From assembly GCA_946405695.1 (NCBI GenBank), contig CAMJIA010000024.1, positions 1 through 20,648 on the forward strand: a stretch of 20,648 nt of DNA, in the 5' to 3' direction. Numbering within the stretch: the stretch's first letter is position 1; each line of letters begins with the position of its first letter. The stretch comes from an uncultured Prevotellaceae bacterium. Lineage in GTDB: Bacteria > Bacteroidota > Bacteroidia > Bacteroidales > Bacteroidaceae. The notes beneath the pieces are model-generated. The model was not told where the DNA came from. It did not search any database and saw nothing but the letters and a program-made list of their open reading frames with translations. Positions 1 to 8,318 of this stretch are shown here, piece after piece. The position numbers and the translations under genes were made by a program.

Positions 1-47
1 GAGAATACACCTACCTTTGCTTTGGTTTCTACTAATGGTTTTGCCAT
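1..47 (-). CDS. N-terminal fragment of an unidentified gene running off the left edge
   Basis: An ATG at 47-45 on the minus strand opens a frame of 15 codons (M-A-K-P-L-V-E-T-K-A-K-V-G-V-F) that stays open to the window edge. It lies 53 bp downstream of the stop of the preceding esterase gene, in the same orientation. The gap (48-100) is AT-rich and shows no TAnnTTTG promoter box, so the gene could be the third member of the rhaB operon. The start of the peptide, a basic stretch then K-V-G-V-F, would suit the first beta strand of a cytoplasmic enzyme, for example a sugar isomerase of the arabinose/fucose isomerase type. That is only a guess from position next to rhaB. There is no signal peptide in the visible part. 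Confidence 0.5.
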   Translation of the reverse strand, partial: MAKPLVETKAKVGVF

Positions 48-100
48 AGTGTTACTGTTTTTAAGTGATTGTTAATTATCTTATTAAAATTTGTCTCTTG

Positions 101-3100
101 TTATTTTATGACGACCTTGTGTCCATTGATGATATACAGACCTGGCGAAGTAGCTGCTGACAGACGCTGACCATGAAGGGTGTATATATTATTACCATCA
201 CCAACAGCTCTGACATTGGTCACTGCCGTCGTGTTGTTGCTGAGTAGTCTAGTCAGCTGTTTGACGATACCTTCAATGCTTCCATAACCTTTCAGCATTA
301 GGTCACCAGCCAATGTGCCTTGATTATAATGGTTATGGTCGGCAAAACAGCTAATGATAGCCTGTGCAGCAGCATCAGCACTGGCATAGCCGTTCTTGCT
401 GTAGTCAGCCACATAGGCGTTGAAAGCAGCATCAGCATTCTTGCCAATCTCCACAAAACCGAGATAGTTGTCGTCGTTCTTCTCGCGCTGTGCAGCCACT
501 TTGCGCACAATGGTCTCATAGCTATCCTTGCGATAACTGTCAAAGGTGTGGGTTGTGGCATTGTAACCACTAGCATAGCTAGATACTGCTCCATGGGGTG
601 TATAGCTATTGATAATAATCTTAGCTCCCAGTGCCTCTGCAGCATTGAGATAGTAATTCATATCTGCCTCGTAGCTGTTGCCCATACCGTTAGTGCCATT
701 GTTACCAAACATCACGATATCATCTGGATAGATGTCGAGCAGTACGCCATAGAGTTTACCTTGCATATAATAGGTGGAGAGGTTACGTCCACCGGCTCCG
801 TTGTTTTTGAAGTCGCAGAGCGCAAACAGTTCAGGGAAGGTTGACGACATTCCACTGAGGCGGTAAGCCCACGACCCATTATTAGCTGACGTAGAGTCAC
901 CGATATGATGAACAACACGCTTAGCACGCTTTTTACGCGGTGCCTGCTTGGTAACTGTAATGGCACTGATACCTGCCGCGCTGACATTCTCACCTGTTGC
1001 CACCTGAAGATCTATCTTGTCTGTTGTACCAGGCACAGTATAGCTGACGGTCTTCATCGTCGTGTTGGTACCCAACTCATAGCCTAAGAGATCACCATTG
1101 ATATAGCCGGTAGTGAGCACACCTTGATAGGTAATCTCTACCGTATAGAAGGCTCCCGGACAGATATCAATATTGTATTTTGTCACAGGCGTATCAAAGA
1201 CAAACGATGTGGGGCGCATGTTCACCGTGATGTCTTTCTTTAAGTCTTTACCATCGCTATCCTTGCAGGTTCCACGGATGATGAGTGATGTAGGTTGCGC
1301 AGAGGACGCAATGCTGAGGATGCCTGTTGCAGCATCAAAAGCGATGCTCTCGCTGTTGGTGAAAGGTATGGTACCATCGGCAGTATAAGCAGCTAAGGCG
1401 ACCTTACGGTCGACTGTAGCACCTTGACCATCAACCAGCTGTGCAGCGAATGTCACCTCCATAGGATGTGCATCGTCGAAGGGAATGATAATGTTCTGGG
1501 TATACTGTGTGAACTTAATGCTCTCGCCATCACCCAGCACTGTGACTTGTGTGATGGTTGAAACGCCACCAATGGTGACCTGAATGGTAGCAGTACCCGC
1601 CGTAGCCGAAGAGCTAAGGCTCAGCGTTGCTTGATGACTGTCATCGGCATCGGGAGTGATGATCAGCGATTGACACATATCTTCCTCCAGAATAGTCCAT
1701 GTGGCCTTATCGGTAACTGGATAGCCATCAGTATCAGTGGCTGTCACTGCAAGACGGGCTTTCTCGTTAGCAGGGATGGAGAGCATTGCTTTGTCAGTCG
1801 TCAACTGATAGGTCTCTGTATTGATGGTCGGAGTGTAAGCCTTACAAGAAGCGATATCTACAGAGCCCGTAGCATTATCATTAAAGCCGATATTGACACA
1901 ATTGCTGCTGCCAGCTTGCGGTGCTGTCTGGATGGCAGTCTCTGTAGTGAGGTTACCATTACTGTCGTATATACGGGCGAAGCAGCGTTGACTACCATTA
2001 TCGGCCGAAAACACGATGCGCTGCCACTGGCCGGGAGTGATGCCGGTGGCATCCATCGTAGCACCACCCACTGCGATTAAGGCTCCAGGATTATTATAGC
2101 GCATCAACACATCGACAATAACCTGTCCCTTAATATTGCCCATTGTATGAGCAAGTGTGTGACTCTTACCTGATGTGTTGGCCGTCAGACGTATATAGCG
2201 TTTGTCATTTTCGATCACCAGTCGTGCATCGGGAGTATCGGTTCCCACCACCGTCCAACCGCCAGTGATAGGGTCATGACCACTGCCGTCAGAAGAGGCA
2301 ATGAGGCTATAGCCGTCAAGTGCAGCGGGATAGTCCATAAAATCCACAGGATAGCCTGCCAACGGCAACACCTGTTCGTTAGTCATCTTTTTGTTACCCA
2401 ATGCAGTGACGTATTTGCGGGCTTTCACCGTCTGGTCACCATAGGTGATGGTAGCCGTCATGCAACCATAGAAGTTCATGGGCACATCACAGAGGTTGAA
2501 GGTAGTCGATGTGCTGCCCGTAGCGGTAGCGGGGAAACTACCATACGAATCACAATACTGACCCTCGGTATCATTGGCGGTTTTGAATCCCTCAATATCC
2601 CACACCACATTGAAGTTAACGCCCTTCTTAGAAGCAGTCTGGGCATTGATGGTGCTGCCATCGTTGCCTATGATGTAGAGAGAGTAAGGATTCTTGAATG
2701 CTGCCGACGTGCTGGAACCGAACGTCATACTTTCTGCACCAGTGATAGCTGCATTGAGGATGGTGTTTCCGTCTGTCGCTGTGTCGGAGAGGTCGCTAAC
2801 GCTGACAGTGAAGTTGTCAATGGCATAGCAGCGGTCAGTATTGTTAATGTTGCTGGTAAACTGCACATAGGCAATATTGTTCTTTAAAGTGCCTATGCTG
2901 CCTTGTAGAGTAGTGGTCTTACCCTGTACCGTAAACGACATCAACAGGCGTCCCTGAGCGGTAAGCGTCATGGAGATGTGCGGGTGACGGCCTGACGTAG
3001 CGGTATATGGTTTGCCATTGCCACTGAAGCCATTGGCACCACTGCTCATAGAAAAGGCATTGAATCCATCAGGGGTATTACCAGCGATAGTTGCTGCAGT

Positions 3101-3505
3101 AATTTGTCCTAACTTGGCATCATAGGTGTAGGAGGCCAATGCTTTCCCGTCGCTGTTCTTCACGGTGACAGTAGCTCCCTGATTCTTGCTCCAGTAGCCG
3201 TGGAATGCATCCCACTCAACAGTTACAGCTCCTTTGCTGACTGCCTTTGCCGCGTTACCGTCACGTCCGGTGATGGCACATGTGGCCGACGTGTTACAGA
3301 TGTTCAGCACACGTCCGAAACCTGTCAAATCACTGTTGAATATAGCGACCTTTCCTGCAGCAGGCTCTGTAGCCTCCACACCAAAGATGTTTGTCGTACC
3401 AGAGAAATCTTCGCTGACCAATGTGGTCTGTGCTGCCGTATCCACACAGTGAATGCACAGTACGGAGAGTAGCAGCAGGCGGAAGATATTTGCCTTAGTC
3501 ATCAT
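101..3505 (-). CDS. Large secreted multidomain SGNH hydrolase (probable rhamnogalacturonan acetylesterase) with Por-like C-terminal tail
   Basis: The protein is 1134 residues from the ATG at 3505-3503; a second ATG follows directly. Longer in-frame starts overlap rhaB and precede the signal peptide, so they were not used. Residues 1-25 are a signal peptide (basic start, Leu-rich core, likely cut near T-A-A-Q). Most of the protein, about residues 26-850, is beta-rich: a jelly-roll-like first segment, then probable Ig-like modules (one with the bacterial Ig-like look S-I-P-A-N-E-K-A-R-L). A basic linker leads to an SGNH domain: block I G-D-S-T with Ser871, an N-N pair in G-N-N-G-T-N as block III, and D1056-x-x-H1059 as block V. 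The last 40 residues resemble a Por/T9SS sorting tail (I-Y-T-L-H-G-Q-R-L ... G-L-Y-I ... K-V-V-I-K). It starts 10 bp after the rhaB stop, so the two are probably co-transcribed. Deacetylation of pectin is inferred from the fold and neighbours; the exact ester is not known. Confidence 0.85.
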   Translation of the reverse strand: MMTKANIFRLLLLSVLCIHCVDTAAQTTLVSEDFSGTTNIFGVEATEPAAGKVAIFNSDLTGFGRVLNICNTSATCAITGRDGNAAKAVSKGAVTVEWDAFHGYWSKNQGATVTVKNSDGKALASYTYDAKLGQITAATIAGNTPDGFNAFSMSSGANGFSGNGKPYTATSGRHPHISMTLTAQGRLLMSFTVQGKTTTLQGSIGTLKNNIAYVQFTSNINNTDRCYAIDNFTVSVSDLSDTATDGNTILNAAITGAESMTFGSSTSAAFKNPYSLYIIGNDGSTINAQTASKKGVNFNVVWDIEGFKTANDTEGQYCDSYGSFPATATGSTSTTFNLCDVPMNFYGCMTATITYGDQTVKARKYVTALGNKKMTNEQVLPLAGYPVDFMDYPAALDGYSLIASSDGSGHDPITGGWTVVGTDTPDARLVIENDKRYIRLTANTSGKSHTLAHTMGNIKGQVIVDVLMRYNNPGALIAVGGATMDATGITPGQWQRIVFSADNGSQRCFARIYDSNGNLTTETAIQTAPQAGSSNCVNIGFNDNATGSVDIASCKAYTPTINTETYQLTTDKAMLSIPANEKARLAVTATDTDGYPVTDKATWTILEEDMCQSLIITPDADDSHQATLSLSSSATAGTATIQVTIGGVSTITQVTVLGDGESIKFTQYTQNIIIPFDDAHPMEVTFAAQLVDGQGATVDRKVALAAYTADGTIPFTNSESIAFDAATGILSIASSAQPTSLIIRGTCKDSDGKDLKKDITVNMRPTSFVFDTPVTKYNIDICPGAFYTVEITYQGVLTTGYINGDLLGYELGTNTTMKTVSYTVPGTTDKIDLQVATGENVSAAGISAITVTKQAPRKKRAKRVVHHIGDSTSANNGSWAYRLSGMSSTFPELFALCDFKNNGAGGRNLSTYYMQGKLYGVLLDIYPDDIVMFGNNGTNGMGNSYEADMNYYLNAAEALGAKIIINSYTPHGAVSSYASGYNATTHTFDSYRKDSYETIVRKVAAQREKNDDNYLGFVEIGKNADAAFNAYVADYSKNGYASADAAAQAIISCFADHNHYNQGTLAGDLMLKGYGSIEGIVKQLTRLLSNNTTAVTNVRAVGDGNNIYTLHGQRLSAATSPGLYIINGHKVVIK

Positions 3506-3515
3506 GAGGTCGTGG

Positions 3516-5003
3516 TTATGCTTGGTGCGTAATAGTAAGGAAACGCTCGTAAGCCTCATCCCAAGCACGACGGTCAGCTGTCGGATGATAGGCTACCATA
3601 TCGACACTGTTGGCAATAATCTTGCGCATCTGCCAGATGTCGTTAACAATACCCATGGCCTTTGCCTGCATCATGATATTACCGATAGCAGTGCACTCCT
3701 GAGGACCCGCAAGTACCTCGACGCCGAGAGAATCAGCAGTAAACTGGGTAAGATACTTGTTCAGCGAGCCGCCACCAATGACATGCAGCACGTTGAGGTC
3801 GAAGCCTGCGAACTCTTTCAGCCACTCGAACACCTGACGGTAACGCAGGGCCAGCGAGTCGAAGATGCAACGGCAGATTTCTGCAGGTGTCTCAGGAACA
3901 GGTTGACCACTCTTGCGACAATACTGCTGGATAGCCTCTATCATGCTGGACGGATTGGCAAACATCGCATCGTCAGGATTGATGAGCGAGCGGAAAGCCT
4001 CCACCTGCATGGCAGAACCCTGCAGCTCAGGATGGCTCAGTTTACGCACCTCCTCAGGCCATTCCTTGCGGCAGCGCTCATAGAGCCACATGCCACAGAT
4101 GTTCTTCAGGAAACGGGTAGTACCCTCGACACCACCCTCGTTGGTGAAGTTGAGTTCATAGGAACGATCGTTGATGATTGCCTCTTTAGTCTCTATACCC
4201 ATCAGACTCCACGTGCCACTAGACAGGTAGGCAAACTGGTCGTCCTTTGCAGGAACAGCAGCAACAGCAGCACCCGTATCGTGACCAGCAACAGCTATCA
4301 CGGGTACGGCTCCCAGACCGGTTATCTTCTGCACCTCTTCCGTCAGCACACCAATCTGTGTACCGGGCTGTACCATCCGTCCGAACTGACTACGCTTCAT
4401 GCCGACGCTCTCGATGAGTTTCTCTGAGAGGTCACCCGTCCGTGGATCAAGCATCTGGGAAGTAGAAGCGATGGTATATTCGCAAACAGCCTCACCCGTC
4501 AGCATCCAACTGAGAGCATCAGGAACGAAGAGTACTTTCTCTGCTTGCTGCATAGCCACATTACCAGCCTGTTGCATGGCATAGAATTGGAACAACGAGT
4601 TAAAGTTCATAAACTGAATACCCGTAATGTCATAGACCGTTTTACGGTCCAGCACCTTATCCAAATATTGTTCAATGGCAGCAAAGGTATGCGGATCGCG
4701 GTAAGCCATGGGATTACGCAGAATAGCTCCGTCTTTACCGATAAACACAAAGTCGACTCCCCATGTGTCGATGCCTATTGCTGTAATATCCAAACCGCGA
4801 TTGGCCACTTCCTTCAGACCACGGATCATCTCAAAATACAAGGCATAGATGTCCCAGTAGAAATGGCCACCTGTCTCTATCAGATTGTTGGGGAAACGGG
4901 TAATCTCCTCTTGTTCCAAACGTCCGTTAACGATACTGCCGATGATGGTGCGACCACTCGTAGCACCCAGGTCAACGGCAAAAAAGTACTTCTTATTTTC
5001 CAT
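3516..5003 (-). CDS. rhaB: Rhamnulokinase (FGGY sugar kinase)
   Basis: RhaB phosphorylates L-rhamnulose to L-rhamnulose 1-phosphate with ATP in the cytoplasm, the second step of L-rhamnose breakdown. The protein is 495 residues, normal for the family. The start M-E-N-K-K-Y-F-F-A-V-D-L-G-A-T-S-G-R places the phosphate-binding strand at the N-terminus. Further family signatures are G-I-D-T-W-G-V-D-F, the A-Y-R-D segment, A-G-H-D-T-G-A-A, S-S-G-T-W-S-L-M-G and G-G-G-S-L-N-K-Y-L with the ATP-site strand C-T-A-I-G-N. An upstream in-frame ATG at 5069 would add 22 residues that no family member needs and would lie across the promoter box, so the ATG at 5003-5001 was chosen. No signal peptide. It heads a minus-strand operon with the SGNH esterase and is divergent from the PL26 lyase, tying rhamnogalacturonan breakdown to rhamnose use. 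Confidence 0.95.
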   Translation of the reverse strand: MENKKYFFAVDLGATSGRTIIGSIVNGRLEQEEITRFPNNLIETGGHFYWDIYALYFEMIRGLKEVANRGLDITAIGIDTWGVDFVFIGKDGAILRNPMAYRDPHTFAAIEQYLDKVLDRKTVYDITGIQFMNFNSLFQFYAMQQAGNVAMQQAEKVLFVPDALSWMLTGEAVCEYTIASTSQMLDPRTGDLSEKLIESVGMKRSQFGRMVQPGTQIGVLTEEVQKITGLGAVPVIAVAGHDTGAAVAAVPAKDDQFAYLSSGTWSLMGIETKEAIINDRSYELNFTNEGGVEGTTRFLKNICGMWLYERCRKEWPEEVRKLSHPELQGSAMQVEAFRSLINPDDAMFANPSSMIEAIQQYCRKSGQPVPETPAEICRCIFDSLALRYRQVFEWLKEFAGFDLNVLHVIGGGSLNKYLTQFTADSLGVEVLAGPQECTAIGNIMMQAKAMGIVNDIWQMRKIIANSVDMVAYHPTADRRAWDEAYERFLTITHQA

Positions 5004-5036
5004 TGCTTTATAAGTAGTTTGTTTTGTTATTGCTGA

Positions 5037-5070
5037 CAAAAGTACTAATTTTGATTGACAAGAGCGCAAA
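5037..5070 (-). promoter_or_regulatory. Bacteroidetes-type promoter of rhaB
   Basis: On the minus strand TACTTTTG (5044-5037) matches the -7 box TAnnTTTG. A TTTG (5070-5067) lies 22 bp upstream of it, slightly more than the usual 19-21 bp. Transcription would start near 5030, giving a leader of about 27 bases before the rhaB ATG. Confidence 0.55.
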
Positions 5071-5096
5071 AATTAATCCTAATTTATGCAAAATAG

Positions 5097-5125
5097 TTCA
5101 TTTTCACTTTTTTTTATTACTTTTG
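5097..5125 (+). promoter_or_regulatory. Bacteroidetes-type promoter of the PL26 gene
   Basis: TACTTTTG at 5118-5125 matches TAnnTTTG and sits 33 bp before the chosen ATG. The -33 region (TTCA near 5097) is a weak match. The box also argues against the upstream ATG at 5024 as the true start, since that codon would not be in the transcript. Confidence 0.5.
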
Positions 5126-5158
5126 CAGCAAGAAAACAAACCAATAGACATCGCTACT

Positions 5159-8100
5159 ATGACAACAAGACTCATCATACAGCTACTTTTTCTGTTCCTC
5201 ACCATGCCCCTTATGGCACAGTCCGGATTAAACAAGAAACAATTCAACAAGTATTGGACGGTGGAATCGGAGTCACCCGACTACAAAGTGACATTCCGTG
5301 GCGACACCTGCGAGCTGTTGTCACCCAAAGGATTGACACTGTGGCGCAAGCAACAACTGACAACCAATACCATTGTGGAATACGATGCACAGGTGGTTGA
5401 CGAGGGACGCGACGGCGACCGTCTCAGCGACCTGAACTGTTTCTGGCTGGCTAGCGACCCACAACATAAGGACATCTGGAGTCGTCAGCAGTGGCGCAGT
5501 GGCATCTTCCTGCGCTGTTACACGTTGCAGATGTACTACCTGGGCTATGGTGGCAATCACAACAGTACTACGCGTTTCCGTCGCTATGACGGTGACGAGC
5601 GTGGTGTTGACAGTGCTGCTTACCGTCCTGCCATACTGAAGGAATATACCGATGCAGCCCACCTGCTTCGTCCTAACCACTGGTATCATGTCAAGATAGA
5701 GAGTTCCAACGGTAGAACACGTTTCTATATAGACGGTGAATGCATCGTGGACTATCTGGACCCCACCCCACTGCAACGTGGTTGGTTTGGTTTCCGCACA
5801 ACATTGTCTAGGACGCGCATCACTAATTTCCAGATAAGAAAGATGGATGACACGCTCCTAACAACAGGTATTACTCTTCATTGGCTCAGCACACCCCAAG
5901 GACAGCGACCCGTCACCTTCGGCATACCTTTCCGACAAGGCGAACTGAACGATGCCAGTTTGTTGGTCCTTGACAGCAATACGCCCTCAGCAGCATGGCC
6001 AACAGCATGGTGGCCAGACGGTTCGGTGAAGTGGGCTGCCATGTCTGCCGTAGCCGACAGTCAAACGCTACGTGTCATACAGAAAGACAAGAAGGCTAAA
6101 GCCACAGCGTCTATTGCCGTCAAAGACGATGGCAGTCAGATAACAGTCAATACGGGTTCTCTTCGCACATGGATGAGCAAAAGTGGTAACACACTGATTG
6201 ACAGCATGGTGGTTGATGGTAAAACTGTTGCTACTAACATCCTACTCACAGCAACAACGACACAAGGCAGCTACCACTCATCTATCAATAAGGTGTCTGT
6301 TGAACGACAGAGTGACGTAGATGCCGTTGTCAGAATAGACGGTACACATAGCGATGGGAAACGCCATTGGTTGCCATTCACACTGCGCCTGCACTTCTGG
6401 CAGGGCAGCCAACAGGTGAAGATGCTCCATACATTTATCTATGACGGTGACGAAACCCAAGATTTCATCACGTCGCTGGGCATCCGCTTTGGAGTGCCCA
6501 TGCGTACAGAGACCTACAACCGCCATATTGCTTTTGCTATGTCGGATGACAAGCTATGGGCCGAACCCGTACAGCCACTTGATGGTCGTCGTGACCTGCG
6601 ACTGCAGCAATCGCCCTCTGAAGAGGGACGCGGCATACCGCAGAAGCACAACATACAGATGGAACAGATGCTTGGCCAGCGCATACCGCCACGCGAGGCT
6701 TTCGATCCCATCGGACAATCGCTCATCGACCACTGGGCACAATGGGATGGCTTCCGACTGTCACAGCTCACCGACAATAGTTTTTCCATCCGCAAACGGG
6801 CCACCAGCCAGTCTCCATGGATAGGCACACTGACGGGCGAACGCTCACCTGGCTATGCCTTTGTGGGCGATACAGAAGGAGGACTGGCCGTCAGACTCAA
6901 GGACTTCTGGCAGTCATACCCCTCAACCATCGAGGTCAGCGACGCACGCAGCAGCGAGGCTCACCTGACGCTCTACCTATGGAGTCCCGAAGCAGAACCC
7001 ATGAATCTCTGTCACTACGACACGATAGCCCATGGACTTGCGGAAAGCTACGAGGACGTACAACAGGGCATGAGTTCACCTCATGGCATCGCCCGCACCA
7101 GCGAACTATGGTTATTACCACAAAGTGGTTACCAAGGACCTGACACAACGAAAGCACAGGTAGCACAACTCGATGATGAGCATTGTCTGTTGCCTACGCC
7201 CGAATACCTGCACAGTCGCCAAGCTTTTGGCATCTGGTCGCTACCGACAACCAACAAGGAGGTGGAAGACCGGATGAACGAGTATATCAACATCTATCAA
7301 CGGGAGATAGAGCGCCATAAATGGTATGGTTTCTGGAACTATGGCGACGTGATGCATGCCTACGACCCGGAGCGCGACACATGGCGCTACGATGTAGGCG
7401 GCTATGCGTGGGATAATACCGAGTTGGCTTCGCCCGTTTGGCTATGGATGATGTTTCTGCGCAGCGGAAGGCCAGACATCTGGCGCATGGCAGAAGCGAT
7501 GACACGCCATAACAGCGAGGTCGATACCTATCATATTGGACCCTTTGCACCCTTGGGTAGTCGTCATAATGTAAGCCACTGGGGCTGTGGTGCCAAGGAG
7601 GCCCGCATCTCGCAGTCAGCCTTCCTGCGCTATTACTATTACCTCACTGCCGATGAGCGTCTGGGGGACCTGATGCATGCTCAGACCGATGCAGACACCC
7701 TGCTTTACCACCTCGACCCCATGCGACTGGCTGAACCGCGCTCAAAGTTTCCCTGTTCAGCACCTGCCCGTCTGCGTATTGGTCCCGACTGGCTATCCTA
7801 TGCCGGCAACTGGATGACCGAATGGGAGCGCACAGGCAACACCTACTATCGCGACAAGATCATGGCTGGTTTGCAGTCCATAGCTGCCCTTACAGACGGC
7901 CTATTCACGGGAAACAAAGCATTGGGTTACGACCCGTCAACGGGACGCATCAGCTATGACGGTCCTGCGATGCTACGCAACACCAATCACCTGCTCAGCA
8001 TTATGGGAGGTTTTGAGGTTATGAACGAACTGATGCCCATGACCCGCTGTAAGGAGTTTGAATATGCCTGGCTCGACCATGCCCGCCGCTATCGCGAGAT

Positions 8101-8293
8101 GGCGTTGAAAGTCAGTAGGAACCATTTCCCCGTACGTCGTTTGGATGCCTATGCCGCATGGGTTGACCGCGATATACAGCGAAAGACCTTCGTCTGGAAC
8201 TCGCTATTAGCTCCTCGCAAAGGTCTTTCCACCAATGATGCAGCACTATGGTCGCTCGATGCCATCTATATGTTAGAAGTCATACCAAGATAA
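5159..8293 (+). CDS. Secreted DUF6250 + PL26-type rhamnogalacturonan exolyase (PcRGLX/YetA-like)
   Basis: The protein is 1044 residues. The ATG at 5159 opens a clear signal peptide (M-T-T-R-L-I-I-Q-L-L-F-L-F-L ... M-A-Q). The longer frame from 5024 spans the promoter and was rejected. Residues about 25-230 look like DUF6250, a jelly-roll domain that may bind sugar (E-Y-D-A-Q-V-V-D-E-G, W-R-S-G-I-F, W-F-G-F-R-T-T-L-S-R). From about 237 to the end the protein follows the PcRGLX/YetA pattern: a RIFT-type barrel (F-G-I-P-F-R-Q-G, W-W-P-D-G-S-V-K-W), then a helical barrel with the conserved Y-G-F-W-N-Y-G-D-V-M-H and G-Y-A-W-D-N-T-E segments and a C-terminal beta domain. PL26 enzymes cleave rhamnogalacturonan I backbones exolytically by beta-elimination, giving unsaturated galacturonosyl-rhamnose. 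It is divergent from rhaB and convergent with the CE12 gene, 25 bp away. The family call rests on remembered motifs. Confidence 0.82.
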   Translation: MTTRLIIQLLFLFLTMPLMAQSGLNKKQFNKYWTVESESPDYKVTFRGDTCELLSPKGLTLWRKQQLTTNTIVEYDAQVVDEGRDGDRLSDLNCFWLASDPQHKDIWSRQQWRSGIFLRCYTLQMYYLGYGGNHNSTTRFRRYDGDERGVDSAAYRPAILKEYTDAAHLLRPNHWYHVKIESSNGRTRFYIDGECIVDYLDPTPLQRGWFGFRTTLSRTRITNFQIRKMDDTLLTTGITLHWLSTPQGQRPVTFGIPFRQGELNDASLLVLDSNTPSAAWPTAWWPDGSVKWAAMSAVADSQTLRVIQKDKKAKATASIAVKDDGSQITVNTGSLRTWMSKSGNTLIDSMVVDGKTVATNILLTATTTQGSYHSSINKVSVERQSDVDAVVRIDGTHSDGKRHWLPFTLRLHFWQGSQQVKMLHTFIYDGDETQDFITSLGIRFGVPMRTETYNRHIAFAMSDDKLWAEPVQPLDGRRDLRLQQSPSEEGRGIPQKHNIQMEQMLGQRIPPREAFDPIGQSLIDHWAQWDGFRLSQLTDNSFSIRKRATSQSPWIGTLTGERSPGYAFVGDTEGGLAVRLKDFWQSYPSTIEVSDARSSEAHLTLYLWSPEAEPMNLCHYDTIAHGLAESYEDVQQGMSSPHGIARTSELWLLPQSGYQGPDTTKAQVAQLDDEHCLLPTPEYLHSRQAFGIWSLPTTNKEVEDRMNEYINIYQREIERHKWYGFWNYGDVMHAYDPERDTWRYDVGGYAWDNTELASPVWLWMMFLRSGRPDIWRMAEAMTRHNSEVDTYHIGPFAPLGSRHNVSHWGCGAKEARISQSAFLRYYYYLTADERLGDLMHAQTDADTLLYHLDPMRLAEPRSKFPCSAPARLRIGPDWLSYAGNWMTEWERTGNTYYRDKIMAGLQSIAALTDGLFTGNKALGYDPSTGRISYDGPAMLRNTNHLLSIMGGFEVMNELMPMTRCKEFEYAWLDHARRYREMALKVSRNHFPVRRLDAYAAWVDRDIQRKTFVWNSLLAPRKGLSTNDAALWSLDAIYMLEVIPR

Positions 8294-8318
8294 TCTCTAA
8301 CATCTTATTTCTTACAAC

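Noticed and set aside
2276..2887. Plus-strand open frame of 203 codons inside the large esterase gene
   Set aside because: Antisense shadow; rich in Ile, Val and His with no motif, while the minus strand encodes a coherent secreted protein.
3453..4427. Plus-strand open frame of 324 codons inside rhaB
   Set aside because: It is the antisense shadow of rhamnulokinase, whose motifs are unmistakable on the minus strand.
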